A stretch of 64,000 nt of DNA from Bicyclus anynana. Taxonomy: Eukaryota; Arthropoda; Insecta; Lepidoptera; Nymphalidae. Below the pieces are notes generated by a model. The model made no database searches. It had not been told where the DNA came from and saw nothing but the letters and a program-made list of their open reading frames with translations. Shown here piece after piece: positions 42,501 through 53,100 of this stretch. Position 1 is the first letter of the stretch. Every line of letters begins with the position of its first letter. The stretch is taken from positions 11,290,226 to 11,354,225 of the forward strand of contig NC_069090.1 of assembly GCF_947172395.1 (NCBI RefSeq), written 5' to 3'. A program made the translations under genes and the position numbers.

Positions 42501-45500
42501 AGCCCTTGACTACAATCTCACCTGATGGCAAGTGATGATGCAGTCTAAGATGGAGCGGGCTAACTTGTTAGGAGGAGGATGAAAATCCACACTTCTTTCG
42601 GTTTCTACACGACATCATACCGGAACGCTAAATCGCTTTGCGGTTGTTTCATCCTGAACAGTATGGTTTTACAAAAGGTCGCAATACAACTGATGCAGGG
42701 GCTAAACTTTTAAAACATATTTATGAAGCATGGGAAGGTTCTAAGAATGCTATTGGTGTGTTCTGTGATCTGTCCAAGGCGTTCGATTGTGTTGACCATA
42801 ACACCCTTCTACTCAAGTTAAGCCACTATGGCATCAAAAGTGTCGCACTCGATCTCATTGCCTCTTATCTCAGTGATAGAACACAAAAGGTATGCATAAA
42901 TGATATAAAGTCGCACGGTTCCACTACCATAATGGGCGTCCCACAGGGTTCAATTCTGGGTCCTTTTCTATTTTTAGTGTACATAAACGATTTACCATAC
43001 CATGTCAGCGGCATATGTGAGATTGTACTGTTTGCTGATGACACATCCTTATTTTTAAGTCCGACAGAAATAAAGATAACTCTGACGACGTAAACCGTGC
43101 CATATCGCATGTGTCGCATTGGTTCACTGCAAATAATCTACTTTTGAATGCCAAGAAAACTAAATGTATTGAGTTTTCATTGCCAAATGTTAAAAAATTA
43201 GATAAGTCTATAATGATCGATGGTGAAACACTGGAAATGGAGAGTTCCACAGTTTTCCTGGGAGTGACCTTGGATTGTAAACTTCAGTGGGGTGCTCATA
43301 TAGAAAAACTGTCTGGTAAACTTAGCTCAGCGGCATTTGCCGTGAGAAAAATAAGACAGTTTACTGATGTTGATACAGCTAGGCTTGTTTATTTTGCGTA
43401 CTTTCACAGCGTAATGTCTTACGGTATTTTATTGTGGGGCAAGGCTGCCGATATATAATCTATATTTGTACTTCAAAAAAGAGCAATTCGAGCAATATAT
43501 CAATTAAAATCACGCGAGTCCCTTCGTCAAAAGTTTAAAGAAATAGGTATACTAACAGTAGCCTGTCAATATATATATAACAGTATAGTATATGTAAGAC
43601 AAAATATTAATTTGTACAAACGAAAAGGAGATTTAAACCCACGTCTTACTAGACACGGGCATAAGTTAGTTATTTCTGCATATCGTCTCCAAAGAGTAAA
43701 AAAATCTTTTGTAGGTTTGGGTGTACTCTTCTATAATAAGATCCCCAAGACTGTGATGGACCTGCCAATGCATAGCTTTAAGCAATGTGTTAAAAAACAT
43801 TTACTTAGTCGAGGGTACTACAACATTGATGAGTTCCTTAATGATAAAGATGCTTGGAGGCCGTTGGATCAGCTTCCACCTTCACACAGAAAGTAAAACT
43901 ATAAGAAATGTAAACAGTAATTGTTATTAATTGTAAATTATAATACTGTATGACTTTTTCAAAAGAGCAACTGTTGAGTTTCTTGCCGGTATCTTCTCAG
44001 CAGAACCTGCCTTCCGAACCGGTGGTAGAATCTTTACAAATAGTCAACTGACGTGTCAAAAGTGCTTGTAAACTGAGCCTACTTGAAATAAATGATTTTT
44101 GATTTTGATTTTGATTTTGTACGTCTTTGCCGGTAGGGTGGTAACTAGCCACGGCCGAAGCCTCCTACCAGCCAGACCTGGACCAATTAAGAAAATCTCA
44201 ATCTGCCCAGCCGGGGGTTTTGTAAATCCACCGCGCATAACACTGCGCCACTGAGGACATCTACTAGGTACCTACTTATGTAGGTAGGTACCTAGTAAAA
44301 ATTAAGAAAGGATAAGAAAGTATAGGTATAAAATAAAGATAACAGGCGACGCACCACCTCTTGGAAGTCCCTACTTCCACTAAACGTATGTATATTTATA
44401 TTTGTTGGGATGTTTGTTACTCTTTGACGCCGCTACTTCTGAAGCGATTTGGCTGAAATTTGGAATGGAAATAGATATTAATCTGGATTAACACAGGCTA
44501 CTTTTAATTCCGGAAACATCCATGGTTCCCGCGGGATTTGTGCAAAACTGAATTCCACGCGAACGAAGTCGCGGGCATGAGAATGCACAATGCACCATAA
44601 AGGTTATCTACTTTATGTACCTACCTACTTGTACTTACCTACATTCTTACCTACCTACCTACATAAAACCGAGACAATTATCTCATTAAGTATATAAATT
44701 GTAAAAAGTATTTTTTTATGATGAGTTGATTTGGTAGTCTATCTACTGATAAAATATTGATTATCATTTATAACCAAACATATCTACCGGTATTTACATC
44801 GATTGTATGTACTTCTACTATTATGCAAGAAGCAGCGGCGAAGAGTCCATACAGGCTGATTCCCGCTGGGCTACCTTTTAAAAATCCATACATACATATT
44901 CATTATTGTAATGAAGATTTAGGCATGGATATAAGAAACCGGAGATTGTATCAAGCAGTATAAATTTCTGAGTATAATTTCTTTGCGACGGTTTACCTTC
45001 ATCAAAATTCCATCGTTCGCCATTGGTACAAAGCTATGTGCTTGCAAAATTAAAAAAGCATCGCAAGTTGCACTACGTAGTTTTCCATTCGCTAGCTTTT
45101 TAGAGTGATCACGAATACAGTAGGTAGGTATATAGTACATATAGTATACATTAAGCGTCCTTTTTTACGGTTAAGCGGTTTTATAATAGCAAACCTGCTT
45201 TAAAGCGAAATCGCGCGGAAGAACGGCCGGAATGTAATAGTTACTCCCGAAAGTTCGATGTGTGAGAGAGGGAGATAATGGATGGGATTGATAAAAAAAC
45301 GATCCGGTATAATGGAAAACAGGTAGCTTCGTTCGCGTTTTTAGTGTCATACGGAACCCTTGCGTGAATCTGACTCGCACTCGCAATGTCGTGAACTTAC
45401 CTTGTGTAAAGATAGTATGCGTTGTTGGCAGGATTCCTCGCAACATGTTTTATGAAGTCAGTGTTGGGTGCTGCCTCCAAATCAACTCGCCGCAATACTC

Positions 45501-46623
45501 CTTCATCATCCCGTATATGCGCAAAACGTGAATATTTACCATCTTTTACTGTTGCCGCTGTTATGGCACACACTAGAATAACAACAAAGGGAGTCTACAG
45601 TCTATACCTAAACGCTAAAGTTTGTTTGGATGTTTGTTACTCTTTAACGCCGTAACTACTAAACCGATTTGGCTGAAATTTAAAATGAAGATAGATAATA
45701 CCCTGGATTACCACAATATTATGCCAGAAAATTCATGATTTCCCGAAATTATTACTCTTTGTCGCTGTTATTTAGCTGAAATTTGTATTGAAAATATATC
45801 CTAAATTAACACATTAAGTTGTCCCAAAAGAAAGCATGGTTCCTGCGAGATTTGCAAAAACTGATTGTAATGATGGTAATACTCTTTCAGACAAAAACTA
45901 CTGGATTGGGCTGTTATTTGTAAAAAAAATGTAGGAACCATAATTTTACGTATCCGAAGTCTCGGGTAGGTATCAGCTAGCCTATCATACTATCATTACA
46001 TACTATCTAGCTAGCCTATGTGATTAAGGATCACGAGGTCTTAGGTTTGAGTACAGTGTCAAGCTATGAGATAGGTACCTACTCAGCTTTTCTTTCTTCT
46101 AAGAATTTTTCAGTGCTAATTCTCAGCCCCCGTTCTTTGGAGACCACGTAAAAAAATAACATAATTATGTACCTAGACATGTTATTTAATAAACTAGGGT
46201 AGTTGTGCGACCCTAGTTTATAAAATATAATTTTACTTATGTACCAATAGGTTATGTAGCTATATCATGAAAATAATAGGGTCATATTTGCTAATATTTA
46301 AAAACGATCCCAATCATTATTAACATTACCATTTAATAGTGGTCGTAAACAAACATCAACAACAAGACAAATATCTAAGTCCGCCATGCCAACATTGGAA
46401 CAGCGTAGTCGGTTTACGCTCCATATCCCCTCTTCCCTTTACTATACTCAGAGACACAATTATCCTCCTACTTTTATATACTCGCGTCATATTAAAGAGG
46501 GCGGATAATTGTGAATCTGAGTATATAAGGAGGGAGGTCAGGCCCTGCAATGTGCGTTAAAACAGGCTGATAATAAAATTACGTACCCATAACAGACAAG
46601 AAAACACACAAAATAGTCTTCAT
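39583..46623 (-). CDS. Secreted pancreatic-lipase-family protein (neutral lipase / PLA1-like), complete, 6 exons, 330 aa
   Basis: Exons in transcript order: 46623-46587, 45572-45401, 42442-42297, 41327-41082, 40282-39940, 39631-39583 (993 bases, in frame). The N-terminus is a signal peptide that spans the first intron (MKTILCVFLSVM then VCAITAA). Family landmarks are YYLYTRQNP, SVHGWWGN (oxyanion region), NVIVMDWSQLA, the nucleophile elbow AGFSLGAH, ITGLDPAGP (catalytic Asp) and CHHNRAWEMF (catalytic His region). The end SGLYRVNTGASHPF is typical of insect members. The expected catalytic triad is present, so activity is likely; substrate (triglyceride or phospholipid) cannot be told. Intron 2 holds a SINE split by a LINE. 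Confidence 0.94.
39707..39818. mobile_element. 112-bp MITE with TAA target duplication, in the last lipase intron
   Basis: Ends GAGCCAGTCCACACGACGCG and CGCGCCGTGTAGACTGGCTC form an inverted repeat of about 26 bp. TAA occurs directly on both sides (39704-39706 and 39819-39821), as expected for PIF/Harbinger-derived MITEs. Confidence 0.82.
40532..40782. repeat. Perfect 65-bp inverted repeat with a 121-bp spacer, lipase intron 4
   Basis: Arms 40532-40596 and 40718-40782 are exact reverse complements over all 65 bases by eye. The spacer has its own small hairpin (GGGTGAAC/GTTCACCC at about 40597-40619). No ORF and no clear target duplication were seen. Confidence 0.88.
42065..42290. repeat. GC-richer unidentified insert upstream of lipase exon 3
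   Basis: Base composition changes abruptly here, with hairpin-forming motifs (TTACCCGGGTAA; GGGGGGGCAAAAACCCC). It resembles a non-LTR 3' UTR, but I could not match it to anything else in the window. Confidence 0.4.
42487..44265 (-). repeat. SINE family A copy split by a LINE insertion
   Basis: The tail half (42487-42641) and head half (44114-44265) of one SINE flank a 1.47 kb LINE fragment. Joining the halves at 'gcggt|acgtctttgcc' restores the family consensus. Confidence 0.85.
42640..44113 (+). mobile_element. 5'-truncated non-LTR LINE (reverse transcriptase and 3' end)
   Basis: Open segment 42638-43093 carries CDLSKAFDCVDH, GVPQGSILGP and the catalytic FADD of the reverse transcriptase palm. 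A frame change at about 43075-43095 and an in-frame TAA at 43456-43458 interrupt the remaining thumb/C-terminal region, which otherwise runs to 43896. The 3' UTR ends in a (TTTTGA)n-type tail at about 44085-44113. It is dead on arrival as a 5' truncation. Confidence 0.88.
44370..44590 (+). repeat. Dispersed repeat, 'gcgatttggctgaaattt' type
   Basis: Shared with 45610-45960 ('tggatgtttgttactctt', 'tttggctgaaattt', 'aatacc/ctggatta'). It ends 'gcgaacgaagtcgcggg'. Confidence 0.65.
45610..45960 (+). repeat. Dispersed repeat, second copy, upstream of lipase exon 2
   Basis: Homologous to 44370-44590 and internally re-duplicated (two 'gctgaaattt' blocks). Confidence 0.6.
46443..46525. mobile_element. 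83-bp foldback MITE, copy 2
   Basis: TATACTCAGAGACACAATTA ... GGATAATTGTGAATCTGAGT. Same length and arms as 24222-24304. Confidence 0.78.
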
Positions 46624-46667
46624 GCTTCCTCGTTGTCCAAAGCTCTTCTACATTCGTACTAATGTTA

Positions 46668-46679
46668 CTTTTTATTATA
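46668..46679 (-). promoter_or_regulatory. Candidate TATA box of the lipase gene
   Basis: TATAATAAAAAG on the - strand lies about 45-55 bases upstream of the start codon, allowing a short leader. Position is the only evidence. Confidence 0.35.
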
Positions 46680-46799
46680 TCCTCATATTGTTTTATTCTA
46701 CAGCGACATGTTATCGCTGGTTTAAGTAGGATGAGTGTAAATAGTATCTGTAGATTGTAAATAAATATGGATATGGTCATAAACGTGCTGAATTTTATT

Positions 46800-47195
46800 A
46801 AACACTAGAGATGCCCTGACGTTTTATGACACTCACAATTAACGTAAAGCTTCCGATTGGTAAAAGAATTTTCAAAATCGGTTCAGTAGATCAAAATATT
46901 ACCCCCTGCAACCTCACAAACTTTAGGTACCTTCCTTTAACCTTTTGTTTTGCTAGTATTAGATAAGTTATCTACTAACTTGATTGACAAGTTAAATACA
47001 GTTCCAAATACAGAACTCCTTTCTTGTAGTTGATCAATCATAATAAATAAAAGCGAATGGTCAAAGATGAAATCTAGCAGTGAGGTAGTTTATAGTTAGT
47101 AAACGTCCGCTAAGAACGGATTTTGCGAGACGGCCGGATTAGGGAGGTCTAAGGGCGTTGCGAAGTAGCGGGCGTCTGCTAGTAAATTTTATAAC
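46800..47195 (-). repeat. Fragments of dispersed repeats
   Basis: 'ggtaaaagaattttcaaaat' (about 46858) and the block ending 'gcgggcgtctgctagt' (about 47165) belong to the common families. No gene is present. Confidence 0.5.
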
Positions 47196-47395
47196 ACTCG
47201 CATTTCCAATAAAATCCCAGTTTGACTGGACTTTATTTCAAGATTCGTTAACAAACTATTTGCAGATAAATTAAAGGACTTTTTTAATTAAAACACAAAA
47301 GTTAAAAAACATATGTCTATTTTTGTTCAACCAAAAGCGTTTTAACTTAGTTAAGTCACTTTGAGTCAGAATTATTAAAATTATTGATATTAACA

Positions 47396-47585
47396 GTAGC
47401 GCTAATATGCGACCAACGAGATAGCCTCGTAAACAGAAATAGACAAAACAATGTCGATGCAACCGGAAATAACGCTATCTCTTTTTTTTTTGCGTTGGGA
47501 CGAAAGAGATAGAGCTGGCACAACTCCGCCGCCATTGGACGATATTTTGTCTATTTATTTTCACTTGGTCGCATGTTAGCACCAC
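47396..47585. mobile_element. Foldback MITE with ATGCGACCAA ends
   Basis: GCTAATATGCGACCAA at the left is inverted at the right (TTGGTCGCATGTTAGC). The interior has paired GAGATAG/CTATCTC and AATAGACAAAA/TTTTGTCTATT segments. A relative fragment is at 54860-54960. Confidence 0.7.
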
Positions 47586-49035
47586 TAGTATAGTCGATTC
47601 CGAGAAGTCAGTTTTGCTTTATAGCGGTAAGGTTAGTTGGTGTTTGACAAGTGTATGACACTGTTGGTACACGTATATTTGTGTGTGTGTTTGCATGTCT
47701 GTGTGTTTATATACGAGTAGGTAATTTATAACTGCCTCATTGGTCCCGTGGTCCATTAAACTACGTACAATGAGGTCCAGGGTTCGAATCAATCCCGGGT
47801 CAGGCAACAAAAAAAATAATTTATAACACTCCTTCAGTTTATACACACAAACATGCTTTGTCTATCATCTCATCAAAGCCAAACGAACTTCCTGGAATAC
47901 ATTACATTACAATTTACTTGAGCCTGTTTAATATTTATAAAGCAAAAAAACATGACGTCATACTGAAAGTAGGTGGAAATTAAGTTCATTCATAGACAAT
48001 ACACAATCTTGTGATTATGTAGTGTCTATGAATGATCTTAATTTGCACTTTTTTTTGTCAAAATATCAAAATATACGAATGAATGAACTTAATTTCCAGT
48101 TACGTATACGTTACGTAAATGTGGAATGCTCTCCCAGCTTCAGTTTTCCCCACCACCTACAATATGGGTATTTTCAAGTCAAGAGTGAATAGGCATATTC
48201 TAGGCAAGCGCGTTCCACCATAGGCTCCATCATCGCTTACCATCAGGCATGATTGCAGCTAAGCGCTTGCTTATTCAAAATTAAAAAAAAAAAAAAAAAC
48301 TTTCAGTACTAAGTCATATTTTTCATTTTATAAATACTATACATATACAAGCTCAAGTGAATTTGTTAAAAATAAAAATAATTATAAATTGTTAATAATA
48401 AGATATTGTATACACAAAAAAATATATAAATGATTAAGTATGTTAACCATAAAAGAAAATCTAACATTGTAATATCAACAACATAATTGTTTGTATATTT
48501 TCTCCTGTAATGTAAGGCAATATATTTTGTAATTTATACAATATTTTTGAGTATGTTTATTATAAGTGTAAAAGGCAATGCACAATACTGACCACATTGA
48601 AAGAGTGAAAGAAAACAAATTTTGGAAGACGAAACTTTTTTGGACGTAGTTGCAAGGTAGTTTTGGTAAACGGGTTTCGATGCCACAAGCCTTCCCCTGT
48701 ATATAATTTATTTAAAATGAATTTAAAACGATTCTGCTGCGCTCCTTTAGTTAACACTCGTTCATGCTACCACTTTACTACTACATCCAAAAGATAAATC
48801 GTCTTCTGAAAATATAATATCTAAAACATTTTAAATCAACTTATTGAACTAAATACTTCGATATTTTTAATAACAACTTCATTATTTCACTATTAACACA
48901 TGGTAGAGAAAAAAAAATGTTATAATAAAATAAAAATTGAACAATTAAATAATTATAGGTAATTAAATAATTCTATATTTTGCAAATTACATTATTAAGT
49001 ATCATCATAAACAGTCAAAATATTGGTATAGTCAC
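47586..49035. other. Intergenic, no gene seen
   Basis: A foldback pair (TTCATTCATAGACA / TGTCTATGAATGA) lies at about 47977-48035. The rest is AT-rich. Confidence 0.55.
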
Positions 49036-49138
49036 TTTGGTTCAAAATGAAATCTGTCATTTTGGTTCAAAATGAAATCTGTCATTTTGGTTCAACATGA
49101 AATCTGTCATGTTGGTTCAAAATGACAGATTTTTGCTA
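49036..49138 (+). repeat. 25-bp minisatellite, about 4 copies
   Basis: GGTTCAAAATGAAATCTGTC starts at 49039, 49064, 49089 and 49114. Confidence 0.85.
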
Positions 49139-50191
49139 ATTGAAAACGTTACAATACCAACTTTTACCTTTTTTTACTTTTTACTAATATGTTTCTATTT
49201 TCAGATAGCACTTTTAAATACTGGTTATTATTTTCACTGCAACTGCAAAGTTATTGTCAAGTTATTTGCTAGACTTATGATGCGGTGCATATATGGCGAG
49301 GGTCATATGACGCATTTGACAAATGCTATATGTTGATAGTATATTAATTGTCAAATGTGTCATATATAGCACATTTTCATATGTCATTAAATACTGTCAA
49401 ACATTGCTAGTGTTAAAATAAAGTTGAAAATTAATGAACACATATCCTATAAATTTCTTTTTGTTGGGTTAATTAAGTTTGAACTCTATTTCAACGACCG
49501 CAATGTCAATAATAGTTTGTCAGTAACAATTACTCTATATATCTCGCCACATATGTAAGGCTGAGCTCTCACTACGCTGGACCGGATGACACGGATATAC
49601 ACCGTGCTAGTTTCACCGTCTGTAAGCCGCCCTGACAGTTATTAGTTCAACACAAGAAACCCCTTAACAATATTAAAAATGACTTCAAGCTATGGTGTGA
49701 ATTAATTTATAAAAATTTAAACATCCTGTTTTATTCTGTTTCGTAAGCATAAAGTCATTGAACTTCGACCTGGTTTAGGCTAAAGTAAATGACCTTAAAG
49801 GCACCGACGAGCAGATAGCGGCATCGGGGCGAATAGGTTTTTAAGTGTGTTACAATCGTAACTCCTTGAATTGTTCTTTGTTTTTTTTTATAACAACACT
49901 AATGGATAATATACATTGGGTATATTATGAGGGATTTCGGTTTATGGGGAAGGAAACTTAATGGTGCATACTATACGATGTTCGTATAGACAGAAAAATC
50001 CCAAAAATTCCGACGGGAACGGAAGCTACGCAGGACTGCTTAGACATGTAACATATCGGATGGGCGTAGAGAAAGCACACACCCAAAACTACAAAAAAAC
50101 ACAATTTAGATCAAAACTAATTTACGCTATGTATGTAATTAGTATATTAACAGTGTGTAAATATATAATTTAGTCTATCTCTACAACCCTG
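49139..50191. other. Nardilysin 3' flank, nothing recognised
   Basis: This may include the nardilysin 3' UTR on the - strand. A possible AATAAA (TTTATT on +) is at 49730-49735. Confidence 0.4.
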
Positions 50192-53100
50192 TCAACATTG
50201 AGCCAGTTCGACTCTAGGAACGTCAATGGTCGGCAGTTCTCTCGTGAACGCGTCGATGTCTTTGATGAAGTCCGCGCTGTTCTCGCGCGAATCGCCTATC
50301 GGTTCGCTCGCGTCCAAGTAATTCAATTTGTAATTCTTTGGTTGATCATCTGTGGTTATCGCGTTGTCGTCTGTAGGTTTGTTGCCCACGATCTAGATAT
50401 TTATTAAAAATATATATATTAAAAGAAAATTTGTTACTACGCAACATTGACGACCAGTTTCTAAGACTGCCTGTCCACTAATGCGGAGCGAGACATCGGA
50501 GCGGAGAATCGGACTGATGCGGAGCGGAGTTGCATATGTGTCTGCCCTCCGAAAAGGAGCGAGGCTGCGGAGTGGAGTGAGAAAGTAATGTGAAGCAGAG
50601 TTGCAGACGTGATTTCCCGCTCAGTTTCCTAGTTCGCAAGTCCCTGTCCAGTGAAGAGGAGCAGAGATTTTGTGCAATCCTATTGGCTAATATTTCTCCG
50701 TTTCTCGGCTCCGCTGCCTCGCTCCGCTTCGGTGAACTAGCAGCCTAAGGGTTAGCTGAGTGTGGGATAATTTATTAACAAATTTTGTATTTATTTGTAT
50801 AAATTTCCATTGGACTATCCGACGCTTGTCAAGGTGGCCAAACAGGCCCAAATGAAAATGAAATTAGCAATATTCAACGGAATCTGACGCATTCTATCAA
50901 CTTCTATCAAGAGCAGCAAAAATAAACAATTATTTACTGTTCATAATGAACTCGGGCATATTAACGAATCCTGGCTCTCCCATTTTTTAATTACTATAGA
51001 AGTGTAGAACTACTGAGGCAATTGTCACATAGTTTTTGTTTAATTATAATGTAAAGTATTTACCTGAACAGAAAGTTTCCTGAACTCAGATTTATTCCCC
51101 GATGGGAAGTGGTTGTCGATCCAGTTCATAATGTCCGCCAGTCTTATCTTTTCTATTGCATCCGCCTAAAAATACAACAGACACATTTTAAAACAACTAT
51201 TTACAATAACTGCTAATCTATACTAATATTATAAAGAGGTAAAGTTTGTAAGTTTGTAAGTTTGTCACATTTTTTAAATGGGGTAATCTTCGGAACTACT
51301 GGTCCGATTTTAAAAATTCTTTCACCAGTAGAATGCTACATTATCGGGGAGTGCTATAGGCTATATTTTATATTGGTATCATATATATTAGCCGAGTTAT
51401 CACAGTTTTTGTCATACAGGTCGGACCGAAAATCCTCTTAGGCAGACTTATTCGCATGCGCTGCCTTAACCATTGTGTAAAATTGAAATTAATGTATGGA
51501 GGCTTTATGTATCTTTAAAAGTTCTACAAAAAAGTCCGCGACACCATATACCTATCTTCTATACATTAGCAGATATAGTACCTTTTGTGTTTTAGAAATT
51601 ATTAATTTTATATACTTAGGTTTGCGTCATTATTTATGCTACTTAACTTAAATCCTTATCAAAATAAATTATTTAATAATCACAAGGATGTTATGAAGAT
51701 AAGATTTGCCCTTTATAGTATGTTAATTAGTTAAATAGTTTCGGAGATAATACAAAATTTGTAAAAGGCGGAATGCCGCTTATGTTTAAGCGCCAACCGC
51801 CAAATTAAGTTGAACCTTCCTCTATAGGTTTCTACGTATTTTATAGGGATCAGCATTTTTGGTTACTAAACTCTATGTAGGCGTTTTATCCATTTACCAA
51901 TAGATGGCGTTGAGCAAAAACACCATATTTTTGTACGGCGCTAGGGAGATTTATGCCGACTACATGATCGAAATTGATTGTTCATACATTGGCGTTGGTG
52001 GTGAAAAATTTACTTGGCAAGTCGATGTTAATTGTTAATGATTATGTTCTACTTCTAGGCACGTACCACGTAGGTAGTTAAAGTTAGCTAGGTACTGTTT
52101 GTCTGACTCTGTCTATTTACGTAATTACGTATTTGCTTTTTAGATTTAGAAATAGAGATTAGAGACATACTTTAAGTTTTAATTTATAGTTTAGATACGT
52201 CGTACTTTCTTTGTTTAGGTTCAGGATCAGGTTCAGGTAATCAGGTTTAAACTTTAAATTCAAAGAAATAATTTGTAATTTTATTTTATTCGTTTCGTTT
52301 CGACTTTCGACTTTCGTCATACGTATTTCGTGTACTGTAATTAGTTATTATTTCGTTTTATGGTATTATTGTGTATATAAATTAATTAAAACTTAGTAAG
52401 TGTAATTATAGTGTTTTGTGTTAACTTAATTTTGTAAAAGATATACATACGTAGTCTATACTCTATACTAATATTATAAAGAGGTAAAGTTTGTAAGTTT
52501 GTCACATTTTTTAAATGGGGTAATCTTCGGAACTACTGGTCCGATTTTAAAAATTCTTTCACCAGTAGAATGCTACATTATCGGGGAGTGCTATATTATA
52601 TTTTATATTGGTATCATATATATTAGCCGAGTTATCACAGTTTTTGTCATACAGGTCGGACTGAAAATCCTCTTATACAGACTTATTCGCATGCGCTGCC
52701 TTAACTATTGTGTAAAATTGAAATTAATATATGGAGACTTTATGTATCTTTAAAAGTTCTACAAAAAAGTCCGCGACACCATATATCTATCTTCTATATA
52801 TTAGCTGATATATAGAAGAAAAAAGGCCTTTTGTGTTGTAAAAATTATTAATTTTATATACTTAGGTTTACGTCGAAAGGGATAGGGTACGGGGAGGGTA
52901 CGGGTAGGATTGGGGTAGGGTATAGGTAAGGTAGGGGTAGGGCAGGGGTAGGGTCGGGGCAGTGGTAGGGTTGGGGTAGTGATAGGGTAGGGGTATGGTA
53001 GGGGTAGGGTAGGTTAGGTTAGGTTAGGGGGTAGTAGTAAAATTGACATCGAATTTTACGCAGACGAAGTCGCGGGCGTCCGCTAGTTAATAATATTTGT

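Noticed and set aside
42638..43093. Reverse transcriptase fragment as a possible defence-type or domesticated RT.
   Set aside because: Ordinary LINE palm motifs, a frameshift, a premature stop, a LINE-type 3' tail and insertion into a SINE all show a truncated retrotransposon.
53014..53028. True telomere or chromosome end.
   Set aside because: Only three TTAGG units, internal to an intron and surrounded by degenerate minisatellite.
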